From the NCBI GenBank assembly GCA_009773635.1, contig WSYC01000017.1, forward strand, positions 89,883 through 153,882: a DNA stretch of 64,000 nucleotides, in the 5' to 3' direction. Below, in pieces: positions 44,335-53,273 of this stretch (its first letter is position 1; every line of letters starts with the position of its first letter). The notes under the pieces are model-generated. The model had not been told where the DNA came from. It did not search any database and saw nothing but the letters and a program-made list of their open reading frames with translations. This DNA comes from Beijerinckiaceae bacterium. Lineage in GTDB: Bacteria > Pseudomonadota > Alphaproteobacteria > Rhizobiales > Beijerinckiaceae. Position numbers and translations under genes: made by a program.

Positions 44335-44979
44335 TCAGAAAGTCGGCCAGAGCGGGATCGGCTGACCCAGCGCGAACGGAAACAGCAGCCCGCAGAAAAT
44401 CGTGATGCCGATGGCGAAAGCGATGGCCTCTTTCCAGCGATATCCGGGGGCGGCTGCGGTCGCGAGCATCACCATCGGGATGCCGGTCACGGCGAGGCCG
44501 AGAATGCGGATCGCGAAGGCGAAGAACAGCACCGAGCCCAGAATGGCGATCATGCTGCGCAGGGCAAAACGGCTATCGTTCGGAAAACCGTCGATCCGGG
44601 CGAGGACAACCAGGGAAACCAGCGCGAGCGCGATCAGGATCGCGACCATGGCCACGGTTCCCAGAGATGTCTTTATCAGGATGAAAGCGACAAGGCTGAC
44701 AGCGCCGGCAAAAGCCGCGAGAATCGCAGTGCCGATGGCCGGGCGGTCAACCCCCGGGCCTTCCTTGAGCCAACCGCCCAGCGTGACGATGGCACCAAGC
44801 GCGATCAGGGCATAGGCGAAGAGGCGCGGCGCGGTGCCGGAGGCAAAGCCGACGCGGCTCGATGCCGGCAGATCCTTGACGAGGTAAAGGGCCAGCACGG
44901 CGATGGCGACCAGCGCGAGCCCGCCAATGATATCCTGCGGTGACCGGGCGCTTTGAGCGCGGAACGGTGAATTCGGCAT
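44335..44979 (-). CDS. tctB: tripartite tricarboxylate transporter small membrane subunit
   Basis: 214 residues from the ATG at 44979, which follows a GGGGGGA ribosome site; the longer frame upstream is unlikely. Hydrophobic segments fit the four to five helices of TctB (IIGGLALVAIAVLALYLVKDLP; LFAYALIALGAIVTLGGW; two further pairs; FGLLFPFALGQPIPLWPTF-like end motif). It is the accessory subunit of the TctA permease. The 190 bases upstream separate it from the divergent TauE/SafE gene and must hold both promoters; I cannot pin either down. Confidence 0.85.
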   Translation of the reverse strand: MPNSPFRAQSARSPQDIIGGLALVAIAVLALYLVKDLPASSRVGFASGTAPRLFAYALIALGAIVTLGGWLKEGPGVDRPAIGTAILAAFAGAVSLVAFILIKTSLGTVAMVAILIALALVSLVVLARIDGFPNDSRFALRSMIAILGSVLFFAFAIRILGLAVTGIPMVMLATAAAPGYRWKEAIAFAIGITIFCGLLFPFALGQPIPLWPTF

Positions 44980-45169
44980 AGTCCCCCCAACTAACGTCTT
45001 TTGCCGCACATTAGGCAGCACAGCCTCGCAAGTAAACGATCTTGTCATAGGGGTTTTCCGCAAGAGAGAGCCTTGTTTCAGGGGACGAGCCGCAACGGTC
45101 CCGGTATATCAATTGCTATCAAGGGCATGATCCGGTAGGCGGAATCTCCCGCCCCTGTGAGCGCTGATC

Positions 45170-46000
45170 ATGTTTGGAATTCCGGTTGCCGATCTTGCCG
45201 TGCTGGTGCTTGCACTTCTGGGCGCGGGGCTGATTACCGGCCTTCTGGCGGGCATGTTCGGCGTGGGCGGCGGCGCGGTGATCGTGCCGGTGCTCTACCA
45301 GATTTTCGCCTTTCTCAATGTGCCGGAAGATGTGCGGATGCACCTATGTGTCGGCACCTCGCTCGCGATCATCATCCCGACCTCGATCCAGTCGTTCCGG
45401 ACGCATTATTCCAAAGGCAAGGTGCTGATGGACGTGCTGAAGCTCTGGGCGGTGCCGGTCGTGCTCTCCGTGCTGGCGGGGGGCGTCATCGCCGCCTTTG
45501 CGCCGGCGCTGGTTCTCAAGCTCGTCTTCGTGCTGGTGGCGGGTTCGAACGCGGTCAAGCTCCTGTCGGGGCGGGATGACTGGCGCATTGCGCCGGAATT
45601 GCCAGGGACGTTCGGCATGCGCGCCTATGGCGTCTTGATCGGTCTCGCCTCATCGCTGATGGGTATCGGCGGCGGGGCGATCTCCAACATGATCCTGTCG
45701 CTGCATGGCAAGGCGATCCACAACGCCGTTGCGACCTCATCGGGGCTCGGCGTCCTGATTTCGGTGCCCGGCGCGCTCGCGTATATCCTCGCGGGTTGGT
45801 CCAAGATGGCGATCCTGCCGCCGCTCTCGTTCGGGTTTGTCTCGATCCTCGGCTTTGCCCTGATTGCGCCAACCTCGACCCTGATTGCGCCCTTCGGCGC
45901 CCGCCTCGCGCACAGGATGCCAAAGCGCCGGCTCGAAATCGCGTTCGGACTGTTCCTGCTCGCGGTCAGCCTGCGCTTTATCTGGGGTCTGATCGGCTGA
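45170..46000 (+). CDS. TauE/SafE family sulfite/organosulfur exporter-like membrane protein
   Basis: 276 residues with eight or nine hydrophobic segments. The two family motifs are present: AGLITGLLAGMFGVGGGAVIVPVLYQ in the N-terminal half and IGLASSLMGIGGGAISNMILSLHGKAIHNAVATSSGLGVLISVPG in the second half. CVGTSLAIIIPTSIQSFRTHYSKG is typical of the family. Members export sulfite, sulfoacetate or related anions, but many have no known substrate. It is divergent from tctBAC and followed by an M20 hydrolase gene after 70 bases. Confidence 0.9.
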   Translation: MFGIPVADLAVLVLALLGAGLITGLLAGMFGVGGGAVIVPVLYQIFAFLNVPEDVRMHLCVGTSLAIIIPTSIQSFRTHYSKGKVLMDVLKLWAVPVVLSVLAGGVIAAFAPALVLKLVFVLVAGSNAVKLLSGRDDWRIAPELPGTFGMRAYGVLIGLASSLMGIGGGAISNMILSLHGKAIHNAVATSSGLGVLISVPGALAYILAGWSKMAILPPLSFGFVSILGFALIAPTSTLIAPFGARLAHRMPKRRLEIAFGLFLLAVSLRFIWGLIG

Positions 46001-46070
46001 CAGGCAGCCCCCGGCGTTGCATGCGACAGAAGAGCGGCTATGCTCCGCCGGCGATGAAGGAATTCCGCCG

Positions 46071-47387
46071 ATGGCCCTGAAGTCTCCATCCAGTGTCGAC
46101 CCGGCCACCGTCGCCCGGTTGTTCGACCGCATCGAGGCCAAGCGGGCTGAACTCGTCGATCTCACCGTCAGCCTGATCCGGCACCCGACGATCAATCCGC
46201 CCGGTGATGCCTATGAGGCCTGCGCGCGCTTTATCGGCGAGCGGCTCGCGGCGCGCGGCGCCCGCGTCGAGTATATCCGCGGCACCGGCGAGCCCGACGA
46301 TACCGATCTTCATCCACGCATGAATGTCATTGGCCGGTTCGAGGGCAGCGCACCGGGTCCGTGCGTGCATTTCAACGGACATATCGATGTCGTCGAAGCT
46401 GGTCTTGGCTGGACGGTTCCGCCCTTCGAGGGGCGCGTCGCGGACGGCAAGGTTTATGGGCGCGGCGCCTGCGACATGAAGGGCGGGATTGCCGCAGCGA
46501 TCATCGCGATCGAGGCGTTGCTGGACGAGGGGCTGCTGACGGCTGGCGCACTGGAATTCTCCGGCACGGTTGATGAGGAGTCCGGCGGTTTTGGTGGCGT
46601 CGGTATGCTGGCCCGCAAGGGTTTTTTTGATCGCGCCCGCGTTGATCACGTCATCATCCCCGAACCGCTCAACCCGGATCGGGTCTGCCTCGGGCATCGC
46701 GGGGTCTGGTGGGCGGAGGTCGAGATCACCGGCCAGATCGGCCATGGCGCGATGCCGTTTCTCGGCGTCTCCGCCATCCGCGGTATGGGCGAGTTCCTGG
46801 CATTGCTGGAGAAGGAGCTGCTGCCGGCGCTGGATATCCGCGTCACGCGGATGCCGTGCGTTCCGGCTGGCGCGCGTCATGCGACGCTCAACCTCAACTC
46901 GATTCATGGTGGTCAGCCTGAGCCGTTCAATGGCCTGCCGGCACCGGTTGTGGCGGATCGCTGCCGTCTCGTCCTCGACCGGCGCTACCTGATCGAGGAG
47001 GACCTCGCTTCGGTGAAGGGCGAGATTGTCACGCTGCTGGAGCGCGTCCGCGCCCGGCAGGCGGGGCTCGATTTTACGGTGCGCGAGATCATGACCTTCG
47101 AGCCGACGATGACCGAGCCGGAGGCACCGCTCGTGCAGGCGCTCGATCACTGGATCGAGGGTCTGTTCGGCCGACCGTCGACCCATGTCGCCTCGCCGGG
47201 CACCTATGACCAGAAGCACATCACGCGCTTCGGCTCGGTGCGCGATTGCGTGGCCTACGGGCCCGGCATTCTCGATCTTGCCCACCAGCCGGACGAATGG
47301 GTCGGGATTGACGACATGGTGATCTCGACAAAGGTCATGGCGGCTGCAACGCTGACGTTGTTGCGGTGCGGCCGGGCGGCAGCGTAG
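46071..47387 (+). CDS. M20 family amidohydrolase (ArgE/DapE-like deacylase)
   Basis: 438 residues from the ATG at 46071 behind AAGGAA. The metal site motifs of the ArgE/DapE/carboxypeptidase G2 family are present: HFNGHIDVVEAGLGW, GRGACDMKGGIAAAIIAIEAL, and the catalytic/bridging glutamates in FSGTVDEESGG. VIIPEPLNPDRVCLGHRG and the lid domain with GQIGHGAMPFLGVSAI follow. It hydrolyses an N-acyl amino acid or peptide-like amide. It precedes the Dpp/Opp-type importer genes closely (50 bases), so the imported compound is probably its substrate. Confidence 0.88.
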   Translation: MALKSPSSVDPATVARLFDRIEAKRAELVDLTVSLIRHPTINPPGDAYEACARFIGERLAARGARVEYIRGTGEPDDTDLHPRMNVIGRFEGSAPGPCVHFNGHIDVVEAGLGWTVPPFEGRVADGKVYGRGACDMKGGIAAAIIAIEALLDEGLLTAGALEFSGTVDEESGGFGGVGMLARKGFFDRARVDHVIIPEPLNPDRVCLGHRGVWWAEVEITGQIGHGAMPFLGVSAIRGMGEFLALLEKELLPALDIRVTRMPCVPAGARHATLNLNSIHGGQPEPFNGLPAPVVADRCRLVLDRRYLIEEDLASVKGEIVTLLERVRARQAGLDFTVREIMTFEPTMTEPEAPLVQALDHWIEGLFGRPSTHVASPGTYDQKHITRFGSVRDCVAYGPGILDLAHQPDEWVGIDDMVISTKVMAAATLTLLRCGRAAA

Positions 47388-47437
47388 TTCTAACGTTCCG
47401 GGTGCGTCGCATGCCGGAAACAAAGATGAGGGCGGAG

Positions 47438-48940
47438 ATGATTTTCAATCCGGGGTTGCGTGTTGGCATGTCGGCGGCTCTTGTCGCAGGCAGCCTTGTG
47501 ATGATCGCGTGCCAGCCATCGCGCGCGCAGGGCAAGGACAGCGTCACGATCTGCCAGACGCTGGAACCGACGATCCTTGATCCGACAGCCGGCGCGGCTG
47601 CCGCCATCCGGGAAGTGACCCACGGCAATATTTTCGAGGGGCTGGTCGCGCTCGACCGCACGTCGAAAATCACGCCTGCGCTGGCCGAAAGCTGGGATGT
47701 CAGCGCTGACGGGCTGAAATACCGCTTCAAGCTGCGCAAGAACGCGGCATTCCATGATGGCACGCCGGTGACATCCGCGGATGTGAAATTCTCGTTCGAG
47801 CGCGCGCTCGCTCCCGATTCCAAGAATGCGCAAAAATGGATTTTCGAGCCGATCGGGGGGATGAGCACCCCCACGCCGGACGAGATCAATATCACGCTCA
47901 AGACCTTCGCCGCCGATTTTCTCGACGGCCTGACGTGGGGCGATGCGGTCATCTTTTCGGAAAAATCGGTAGCCAAGGCCGCTACCGATCCGGTCGGCAC
48001 GGGGCCTTACAAATTCGTGCGCTGGAACCGCGGCGATCGCCTGACGCTGGAGCGCAACGATCTCTGGTGGGGAGGGAAGGCGGAGATCAAGGCCGCGACC
48101 TTCCGCTTTATCGCCGATCCGCAGGCGCAGGTTTCTGCCCTGCTGGCGGGGGATTGCGACGCCAACACCAACCTCGGCGCGCAGGAAGCCGTGCCGCAAC
48201 TGATGTCGAACCCCGGCCTCAAGGTGACTGTCGGGCGCACGGAGGGCGAAACCATTGTCGCGATGAACAACGCCAAGGCGCCGCTGAACGACATCCGGGT
48301 CCGCAAGGCGATCGCGATGGCGATTGACCGGCAACTCGTGAACGAGGGCGCTGTTTCCGGTCTCGGCACGCCGATCGGCAGCCATTTCTCCCCGAACCAC
48401 CCGGCCTATCTCGATCTGACCGGCGCGGTGCGCTTCGAGCCCGCGCGGGCAAAAGCCCTGCTGGCGGAAGCCGGCTTCCCGAACGGCCTGACGCTGAGCC
48501 TGCGGCTGCCACCACCCGCCTATGCGCGCCGTGGCGGTGAGATCGTTGCCGCGATGCTGAAGGACATCGGCATCACTGCCACAATCGAGCCGCTTGAATG
48601 GCCGCAATGGCTTGAGCGCGTGTTCCGCACCAAGGATTTCGATCTCACGATCGTCAGCCATGTCGAGCCGATGGACCTGAACATCTACGCACGGGACAAC
48701 TACTATTTCGGTTATACCTCCGCCGCCTTCCGCGAGGCTTTCAAGGCCACCAAGCAGGCCCGGACCGAGGCCGAGCGCAAGGCCGCTTTCGAGGTGGTGC
48801 AGCGGCAGATTGCCGAGGATCAGGTCAATGTTTTCCTGTTCATGCTGCCGAAGGTCACCGTGGTGAAGAAGGGGCTTTCGGGCATGTGGGAGAACTGGCC
48901 CTTGCCGAGCAACCCGATTGCCCAACTCACATGGCAATAA
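47438..48940 (+). CDS. ABC transporter substrate-binding protein, peptide/nickel type (DppA-like)
   Basis: 500 residues from the ATG at 47438, with GAGGG correctly spaced; ATGs at 47411 and 47426 are alternatives. The signal peptide ends near CQPSRAQG; the Cys could be lipidated, but the lipobox is not ideal. Family features: SVTICQTLEPTILDPTAGAAAAIREVTHGNIFEGLVALD, the SBP_bac_5 core AAFHDGTPVTSADVKFSFERAL and GTGPYKFVRWNRGDRLTLERND, then IRVRKAIAMAIDRQ. It binds the transported peptide-like solute in the periplasm and feeds the DppBC-like permeases coded next. Confidence 0.92.
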   Translation: MIFNPGLRVGMSAALVAGSLVMIACQPSRAQGKDSVTICQTLEPTILDPTAGAAAAIREVTHGNIFEGLVALDRTSKITPALAESWDVSADGLKYRFKLRKNAAFHDGTPVTSADVKFSFERALAPDSKNAQKWIFEPIGGMSTPTPDEINITLKTFAADFLDGLTWGDAVIFSEKSVAKAATDPVGTGPYKFVRWNRGDRLTLERNDLWWGGKAEIKAATFRFIADPQAQVSALLAGDCDANTNLGAQEAVPQLMSNPGLKVTVGRTEGETIVAMNNAKAPLNDIRVRKAIAMAIDRQLVNEGAVSGLGTPIGSHFSPNHPAYLDLTGAVRFEPARAKALLAEAGFPNGLTLSLRLPPPAYARRGGEIVAAMLKDIGITATIEPLEWPQWLERVFRTKDFDLTIVSHVEPMDLNIYARDNYYFGYTSAAFREAFKATKQARTEAERKAAFEVVQRQIAEDQVNVFLFMLPKVTVVKKGLSGMWENWPLPSNPIAQLTWQ

Positions 48941-48982
48941 GGCCTTGCTGATTGCGGGGGCGTGTATGACCCGTTTTCCGGC

Positions 48983-49933
48983 ATGACCCGTTTTCTTGTG
49001 CGTCGCCTGACAGGATTGGTCGTGACCCTGGCGGTTGCGGCGCTGGTTGTGTTCTGGATTCTCGAAGTTCTGCCGGGGGATCCGGCCGCGACCATGCTCG
49101 GCATCAGCGCCACGCCGGAGACCATCGCGGCGCTTCGGACCGAGCTGGGGCTCGATCAGCCTCCGGTCGCCCGTTTTCTCGGGTGGATAACGGGGATGTT
49201 CTCGGGGCAGCTGGGGATTTCCTACGCCTACCGCGTTCCGGTCGGCGGGTTGATCGCCGAGCGGGTCGCGGTCACCCTGCCGCTGGCGGTGCTGGCCCTG
49301 ATGCTCGCCTCGAGTATCGGAATCGCGCTCGGCACGCTCGCGGCCTCGAAAGCCAATTCAGTGATCGATTCCGTTGTCATGGGGGTTGCCCAGCTCGGTC
49401 TGGCGATCCCGAATTTCTGGTTCGGTCTTCTGTTCGTGCTGTTGTTTTCTGTCACGTTGGGGTGGTTTCCCTCTGGCGGCTTCCCGGGTTGGAGCGGCGG
49501 TATCCTTCCGGCCTTTCAGGCGCTTGTTCTGCCAGCGCTCGCGTTGGCCTTGCCGCAATCCGCCGTGCTGGCCCGGCTTACGCGGTCGTCGCTGCTCGAA
49601 ACCATGGGCGAGGACTATATCCGCACGGCCCGCGCCAAGGGGCTGACGCGCGGACAGACGCTGCGACGCCACGCGTTGCGCAACGCGCTCGTGCCTGTGC
49701 TGACGATGATGGGTCTCCAGTTCTCCTTCCTCGTGGCGGGCACGATTATCATGGAGAATGTCTTCGCCTTGCCCGGTCTCGGCCGACTGCTCGTGCAGGC
49801 GATCGGCGGGCATGATCTGATCCTGATCAAGAACCTCGTGCTGCTGTTTGTTGGCGCGGCGGTCATCGTCAATGCCATCGTCGATATCGCCTATGGCTAT
49901 GCCGATCCCCGTTTGCGGGTTTCCCGACCATGA
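48983..49933 (+). CDS. ABC transporter permease, DppB-like
   Basis: 316 residues from the ATG at 48983, which gives the usual DppB beginning (MTRFLVRRLTGLVVTLAVAALVVFWILEVLPGDPA). A GTG at 48962 is less likely. Six membrane segments and the EAA coupling loop (SLLETMGEDYIRTARAKGLTRGQTLRRHALRNALVPV) are clear. It forms the channel with the next gene product. Its stop overlaps the next start (ATGA). Confidence 0.92.
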   Translation: MTRFLVRRLTGLVVTLAVAALVVFWILEVLPGDPAATMLGISATPETIAALRTELGLDQPPVARFLGWITGMFSGQLGISYAYRVPVGGLIAERVAVTLPLAVLALMLASSIGIALGTLAASKANSVIDSVVMGVAQLGLAIPNFWFGLLFVLLFSVTLGWFPSGGFPGWSGGILPAFQALVLPALALALPQSAVLARLTRSSLLETMGEDYIRTARAKGLTRGQTLRRHALRNALVPVLTMMGLQFSFLVAGTIIMENVFALPGLGRLLVQAIGGHDLILIKNLVLLFVGAAVIVNAIVDIAYGYADPRLRVSRP

Positions 49934-50754
49934 GGCGCGCGCTACGGCATCCGTCGTTCCTGATCGGCGCCAGCCTGAGTGCGGTGATCGTGTTCATCGC
50001 GCTCGTCTCGCTGGTCTGGACGCCGCATGATCCCGGCCAGATGCGGATACTCTCACGGCTTAAGCCACCGGATGCGAGTTTCTGGCTCGGGACGGACCAA
50101 TTCGGGCGGGACATCGCTTCGATGCTGATGGTGGGGGCGCGCAACGCCCTGCTCGTCGGGCTCGTTGCCGTGGGCATCGGCTTCACGTTCGGTTCGGTCC
50201 TCGGGATGCTGGCGGCACGCTTCGAAGGCTCGTTGCTCGATGATGTCGTGATGCGCGCGCTGGACTTCGTCTTTGCCTTCCCGGCGGTCCTGACCGCGAT
50301 CCTGATCCTGACGCTCTTCGGGCCGGGTCTGGTCAATGCGGTGCTGGCGATCGGCCTGTTCAATATCCCGGTGTTCGCGCGGCAGGCGCGTGGGGCGACG
50401 CTTCAGGTGATGACGCGCGATTTCATCCGCGCGGCGCGTCTGGCGGGCTGCGGCACGGCATCCATTCTTGTCCGGCATGTCGTGCCCAACATCCTCGGGC
50501 TGATGATCGTGCAGGCCTCGACGCAATTCGCGCTCGCCATTCTGGCGGAAGCGGGGCTTTCCTATCTCGGCATCGGCACGCAGCCGCCGAATCCCTCCTG
50601 GGGCCGCATGCTCAACGATGCCCAGACCTTCCTCGCCCGCGCGCCGTTGCTGGCGATCTTCCCGGGCATGGCGATCGCGCTTTCCGTGCTGGCGTTCAAC
50701 CTGCTCGGTGACGGTTTGCGGGATATCATCGATCCCCGCCTCAAGGAGCGCTGA
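49930..50754 (+). CDS. ABC transporter permease, DppC-like
   Basis: 274 residues. A DppC-type N-terminal segment (HPSFLIGASLSAVIVFIALVSLVW) and FWLGTDQFGRDIASMLMVGARNALLVGL are followed by the EAA loop QVMTRDFIRAARLAGCGTASILVRHVVPNILG and the end motif LGDGLRDIIDPRLKER. It is the second pore subunit of the importer. It follows dppB with an ATGA overlap and precedes the first ATPase by three bases. Confidence 0.93.
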   Translation: MRRALRHPSFLIGASLSAVIVFIALVSLVWTPHDPGQMRILSRLKPPDASFWLGTDQFGRDIASMLMVGARNALLVGLVAVGIGFTFGSVLGMLAARFEGSLLDDVVMRALDFVFAFPAVLTAILILTLFGPGLVNAVLAIGLFNIPVFARQARGATLQVMTRDFIRAARLAGCGTASILVRHVVPNILGLMIVQASTQFALAILAEAGLSYLGIGTQPPNPSWGRMLNDAQTFLARAPLLAIFPGMAIALSVLAFNLLGDGLRDIIDPRLKER

Positions 50755-50757
50755 GCG

Positions 50758-51705
50758 ATGCTGGTTGTCGACAATCTCGGCATCTCGCTTGGTCAGACCA
50801 GGGCGCTCCGGCCCCTCTCATTCTCGCTGGATGCGGGCGAGACGCTGGGCATCGTCGGGGAATCCGGTTCCGGCAAATCGATCACCGCACTGGCGATCAT
50901 GGGGCTGTTGCCGGAGGTGATGCAGGCTTCCGGCAGCATTCTCCTCAAGGGCGAGAACCTGCTGGCCCTCGATGAATCCAGCCTCTGCGCGCTGCGCGGT
51001 CGGCGCATGGCGATGATCTTTCAGGAGCCGATGACGGCGCTCAACCCGGTCATGACCATCGGCCGGCAGATCGCCGAAGGGCTGGTCCTGCACGGGCTGA
51101 TGACCTCGGAGGCCGCTGCCTCCGAAGCTGTCCGGCTGATCGAACGCGTCGGGCTACCCGAGCCGGAGCTGCGGGCGCATTCCTATCCTCACGAACTCTC
51201 CGGCGGGCAGCGCCAGCGCGCGATGATCGCGATGGCGATTTCCTGCCGTCCGGCGCTGCTGATCGCGGATGAGCCGACCTCGGCACTGGATGTCACCGTG
51301 CAGGCTGAAATCCTCGCGCTTCTGCGTGAAATCCGGGAGGAGACCGGCATGGGCATGCTGTTCATCAGTCATGACCTTGCTGTGATTTCCAAACTCGCAA
51401 ACCGCACACTGGTGCTCTATGGCGGTGCGGCCATGGAGATGGGCGAAACGCAGGCACTGCTCGCGGCCCCGCGCCACCCCTATACGCGCGGGTTGATCGC
51501 GGCCATTCCGCGCGGCAATGCGCATACGACGCCGCTTCGCCCCATCCGTGGCCATGTGCCCGAGCTGCATGGCTTGCCGGACGGCTGCCCGTTCCATGGT
51601 CGATGCCTCACCGGGACGGATCTTTGCCGACGCTCCTCACCAGCCCCCGATGTCGCGAGCACAACCGCGTGGTGCCATCATCTTGATGGAGGGCAGGGAG
51701 CATGA
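50758..51705 (+). CDS. ABC transporter ATP-binding protein, DppD-like
   Basis: 315 residues. Walker A GESGSGKS (around 36-43), Q-loop FQEPMTALNPVMTIGRQIAEGL, signature LSGGQRQRAMIAMA and Walker B LLIADEPTSALD, H-loop ISHDLAVI. The C-terminal oligopeptide-transporter extension with GCPFHGRC and later cysteines is typical of DppD/OppD. It energises import with the partner ATPase. It overlaps the next gene by four bases. Confidence 0.94.
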   Translation: MLVVDNLGISLGQTRALRPLSFSLDAGETLGIVGESGSGKSITALAIMGLLPEVMQASGSILLKGENLLALDESSLCALRGRRMAMIFQEPMTALNPVMTIGRQIAEGLVLHGLMTSEAAASEAVRLIERVGLPEPELRAHSYPHELSGGQRQRAMIAMAISCRPALLIADEPTSALDVTVQAEILALLREIREETGMGMLFISHDLAVISKLANRTLVLYGGAAMEMGETQALLAAPRHPYTRGLIAAIPRGNAHTTPLRPIRGHVPELHGLPDGCPFHGRCLTGTDLCRRSSPAPDVASTTAWCHHLDGGQGA

Positions 51706-52490
51706 GTGCCATTCTTGACGTGGTTGACCTTCACCACCGCTATCCCCTGCCCAGAGACGGCATTTTCGCGCAGCGTCAGTATGTTCAGGCGGTCGAAGGG
51801 CTTTCGTTTGCGTTGGAAGAGGGGAAAATCCTTGGCATCGTCGGTGAATCCGGCTCCGGGAAATCGACCTTGGCGCGCCTGCTCGTCGCGCTCGAAACGC
51901 CGCAACGGGGCGAGGTCCGATTTCGCGGCGAGCGGATTTCCGGGCTCAGGGAAGCGCGCCTCCGCCCCTTCCGGCGCCAGATCCAGATGATTTTTCAGGA
52001 CCCGTTCGGCTCGCTCGATCCGCGGATGCGGATCGGGGCCAGCATCGCCGAACCGCTTGGCGTGGCCGAGCCCGGCCTTGATGTCGCCGGGCGGCGCCGA
52101 CGCATTGTCGCGATGCTGGAGCGCGTCGGCCTCGGCGAGGGCGCGATGATGCGCTATCCGCATCAGTTCTCCGGCGGGCAGCGCCAGCGCATCGCCATCG
52201 CCCGCGCACTCATCACGCATCCGAAGCTGCTGGTGGCGGACGAGCCGGTTTCCGCGCTCGATGTGTCCGTGCAGGCGCAGATCCTCAACCTGCTGCTCGA
52301 TCTGAAGCTCGAATTCGGGCTCAGTCTCGTGTTCATCAGTCATGATCTTGGTATCGTGCGCTACCTCTCCGACCGCGTGATCGTGATGCAGCACGGCAAA
52401 GTCGTCGAGGAGGGGGAGAGCGAGGCGCTGTTCTCTCGCCCTGCCGCCGCCTACACAAAGACGCTGATCGCCGCGATGCCGCGTCTCTGA
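51702..52490 (+). CDS. ABC transporter ATP-binding protein, DppF-like
   Basis: 262 residues. N-terminal AILDVVDLHHRYPLPRDG, a DppF/OppF-like beginning, then Walker A GESGSGKS, Q-loop IFQDPFGSLDPRMRIGASIAEPL, signature FSGGQRQRIAIARAL, Walker B LLVADEPVSALD and the H-loop FISHDLGIVRYL. The C-terminus is slightly short for the family (no long oligo_HPY tail). It is last in the importer operon and converges with the SDR gene six bases away. Confidence 0.93.
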   Translation: MSAILDVVDLHHRYPLPRDGIFAQRQYVQAVEGLSFALEEGKILGIVGESGSGKSTLARLLVALETPQRGEVRFRGERISGLREARLRPFRRQIQMIFQDPFGSLDPRMRIGASIAEPLGVAEPGLDVAGRRRRIVAMLERVGLGEGAMMRYPHQFSGGQRQRIAIARALITHPKLLVADEPVSALDVSVQAQILNLLLDLKLEFGLSLVFISHDLGIVRYLSDRVIVMQHGKVVEEGESEALFSRPAAAYTKTLIAAMPRL

Positions 52491-52496
52491 CGCACC

Positions 52497-53240
52497 CTAC
52501 ACGCAGCGCCCGCCATCGACCTCCAGCACCGAGCCGGTCGTCATCGCGGCTTCGTCGGACGCAAGGAACAGTGCCGCATTGGCGATGTCGCGCGGGGTCG
52601 AGAACCGCCCGAGCGGGATCGATGCAATGAATTTTGCCCTGATTTCCGGCGTATCCTCGCCCATGAAGGTTGCGAGCAGCGGCGTCTCGCCGGCCACCGG
52701 CGCAATCGCATTGACGCGGATTTTATAGGGCGCCAGTTCCACCGCCATGGATTTGGAAACGAGATTCACCGCGCCCTTGGAGGCGTTGTACCAGGTGAGG
52801 CCGGGGCGCGGGCGGATGCCGGCGGTCGAGCCGATGTTGATGATCGCGCCGCCATTCGCCTGCATGTGCGGCACGCCCGCAACGGCGAAATTGTAGATCG
52901 ACTTCACGTTGACGGCGAAGACCCGGTCGAACTCTTCCTCCGTCACCTCGATCATCGGCTTGTTGCGATGAGAGGTGCCGGCGTTGTTGACGATGATATC
53001 GAGCTGGCCGAACGCCTTCAGCGTCGCCGCGACAATCGCCCTGGCGTCGGCGAGCTTCGAGACATCACCGCCAACCCCGATCGCGCCGCCTGGCAGGCTC
53101 TCAGCCATCTTCGCCGCGCCCTCCGCGTTGATGTCGGTCACGACAACCTTCGCGCCCTCGCGCGCATAAACCTGCGCGATACCCGCGCCGAACCCCTGCG
53201 CGCCACCGGTGATGATGGCGACTTTTCCCTGAAGACGCAT
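52497..53240 (-). CDS. short-chain dehydrogenase/reductase
   Basis: 247 residues of the classical SDR fold. Cofactor loop TGGAQGFGAGIA, NNAG at about 87-90, Ser in IINIGSTAGIRP, and the active site YNASK, with RVNAIAPVAGETPLL after it. The Asp in VVVTDINAEG at the end of the second strand suggests NAD(H). Substrate is not predictable. It follows the aldehyde dehydrogenase by 33 bases on the same strand, so the two may carry out successive alcohol and aldehyde oxidations. Confidence 0.9.
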   Translation of the reverse strand: MRLQGKVAIITGGAQGFGAGIAQVYAREGAKVVVTDINAEGAAKMAESLPGGAIGVGGDVSKLADARAIVAATLKAFGQLDIIVNNAGTSHRNKPMIEVTEEEFDRVFAVNVKSIYNFAVAGVPHMQANGGAIINIGSTAGIRPRPGLTWYNASKGAVNLVSKSMAVELAPYKIRVNAIAPVAGETPLLATFMGEDTPEIRAKFIASIPLGRFSTPRDIANAALFLASDEAAMTTGSVLEVDGGRCV

Positions 53241-53273
53241 ATCCTGTCCCTGCTTTTTTGAGAGATGTGAGTT

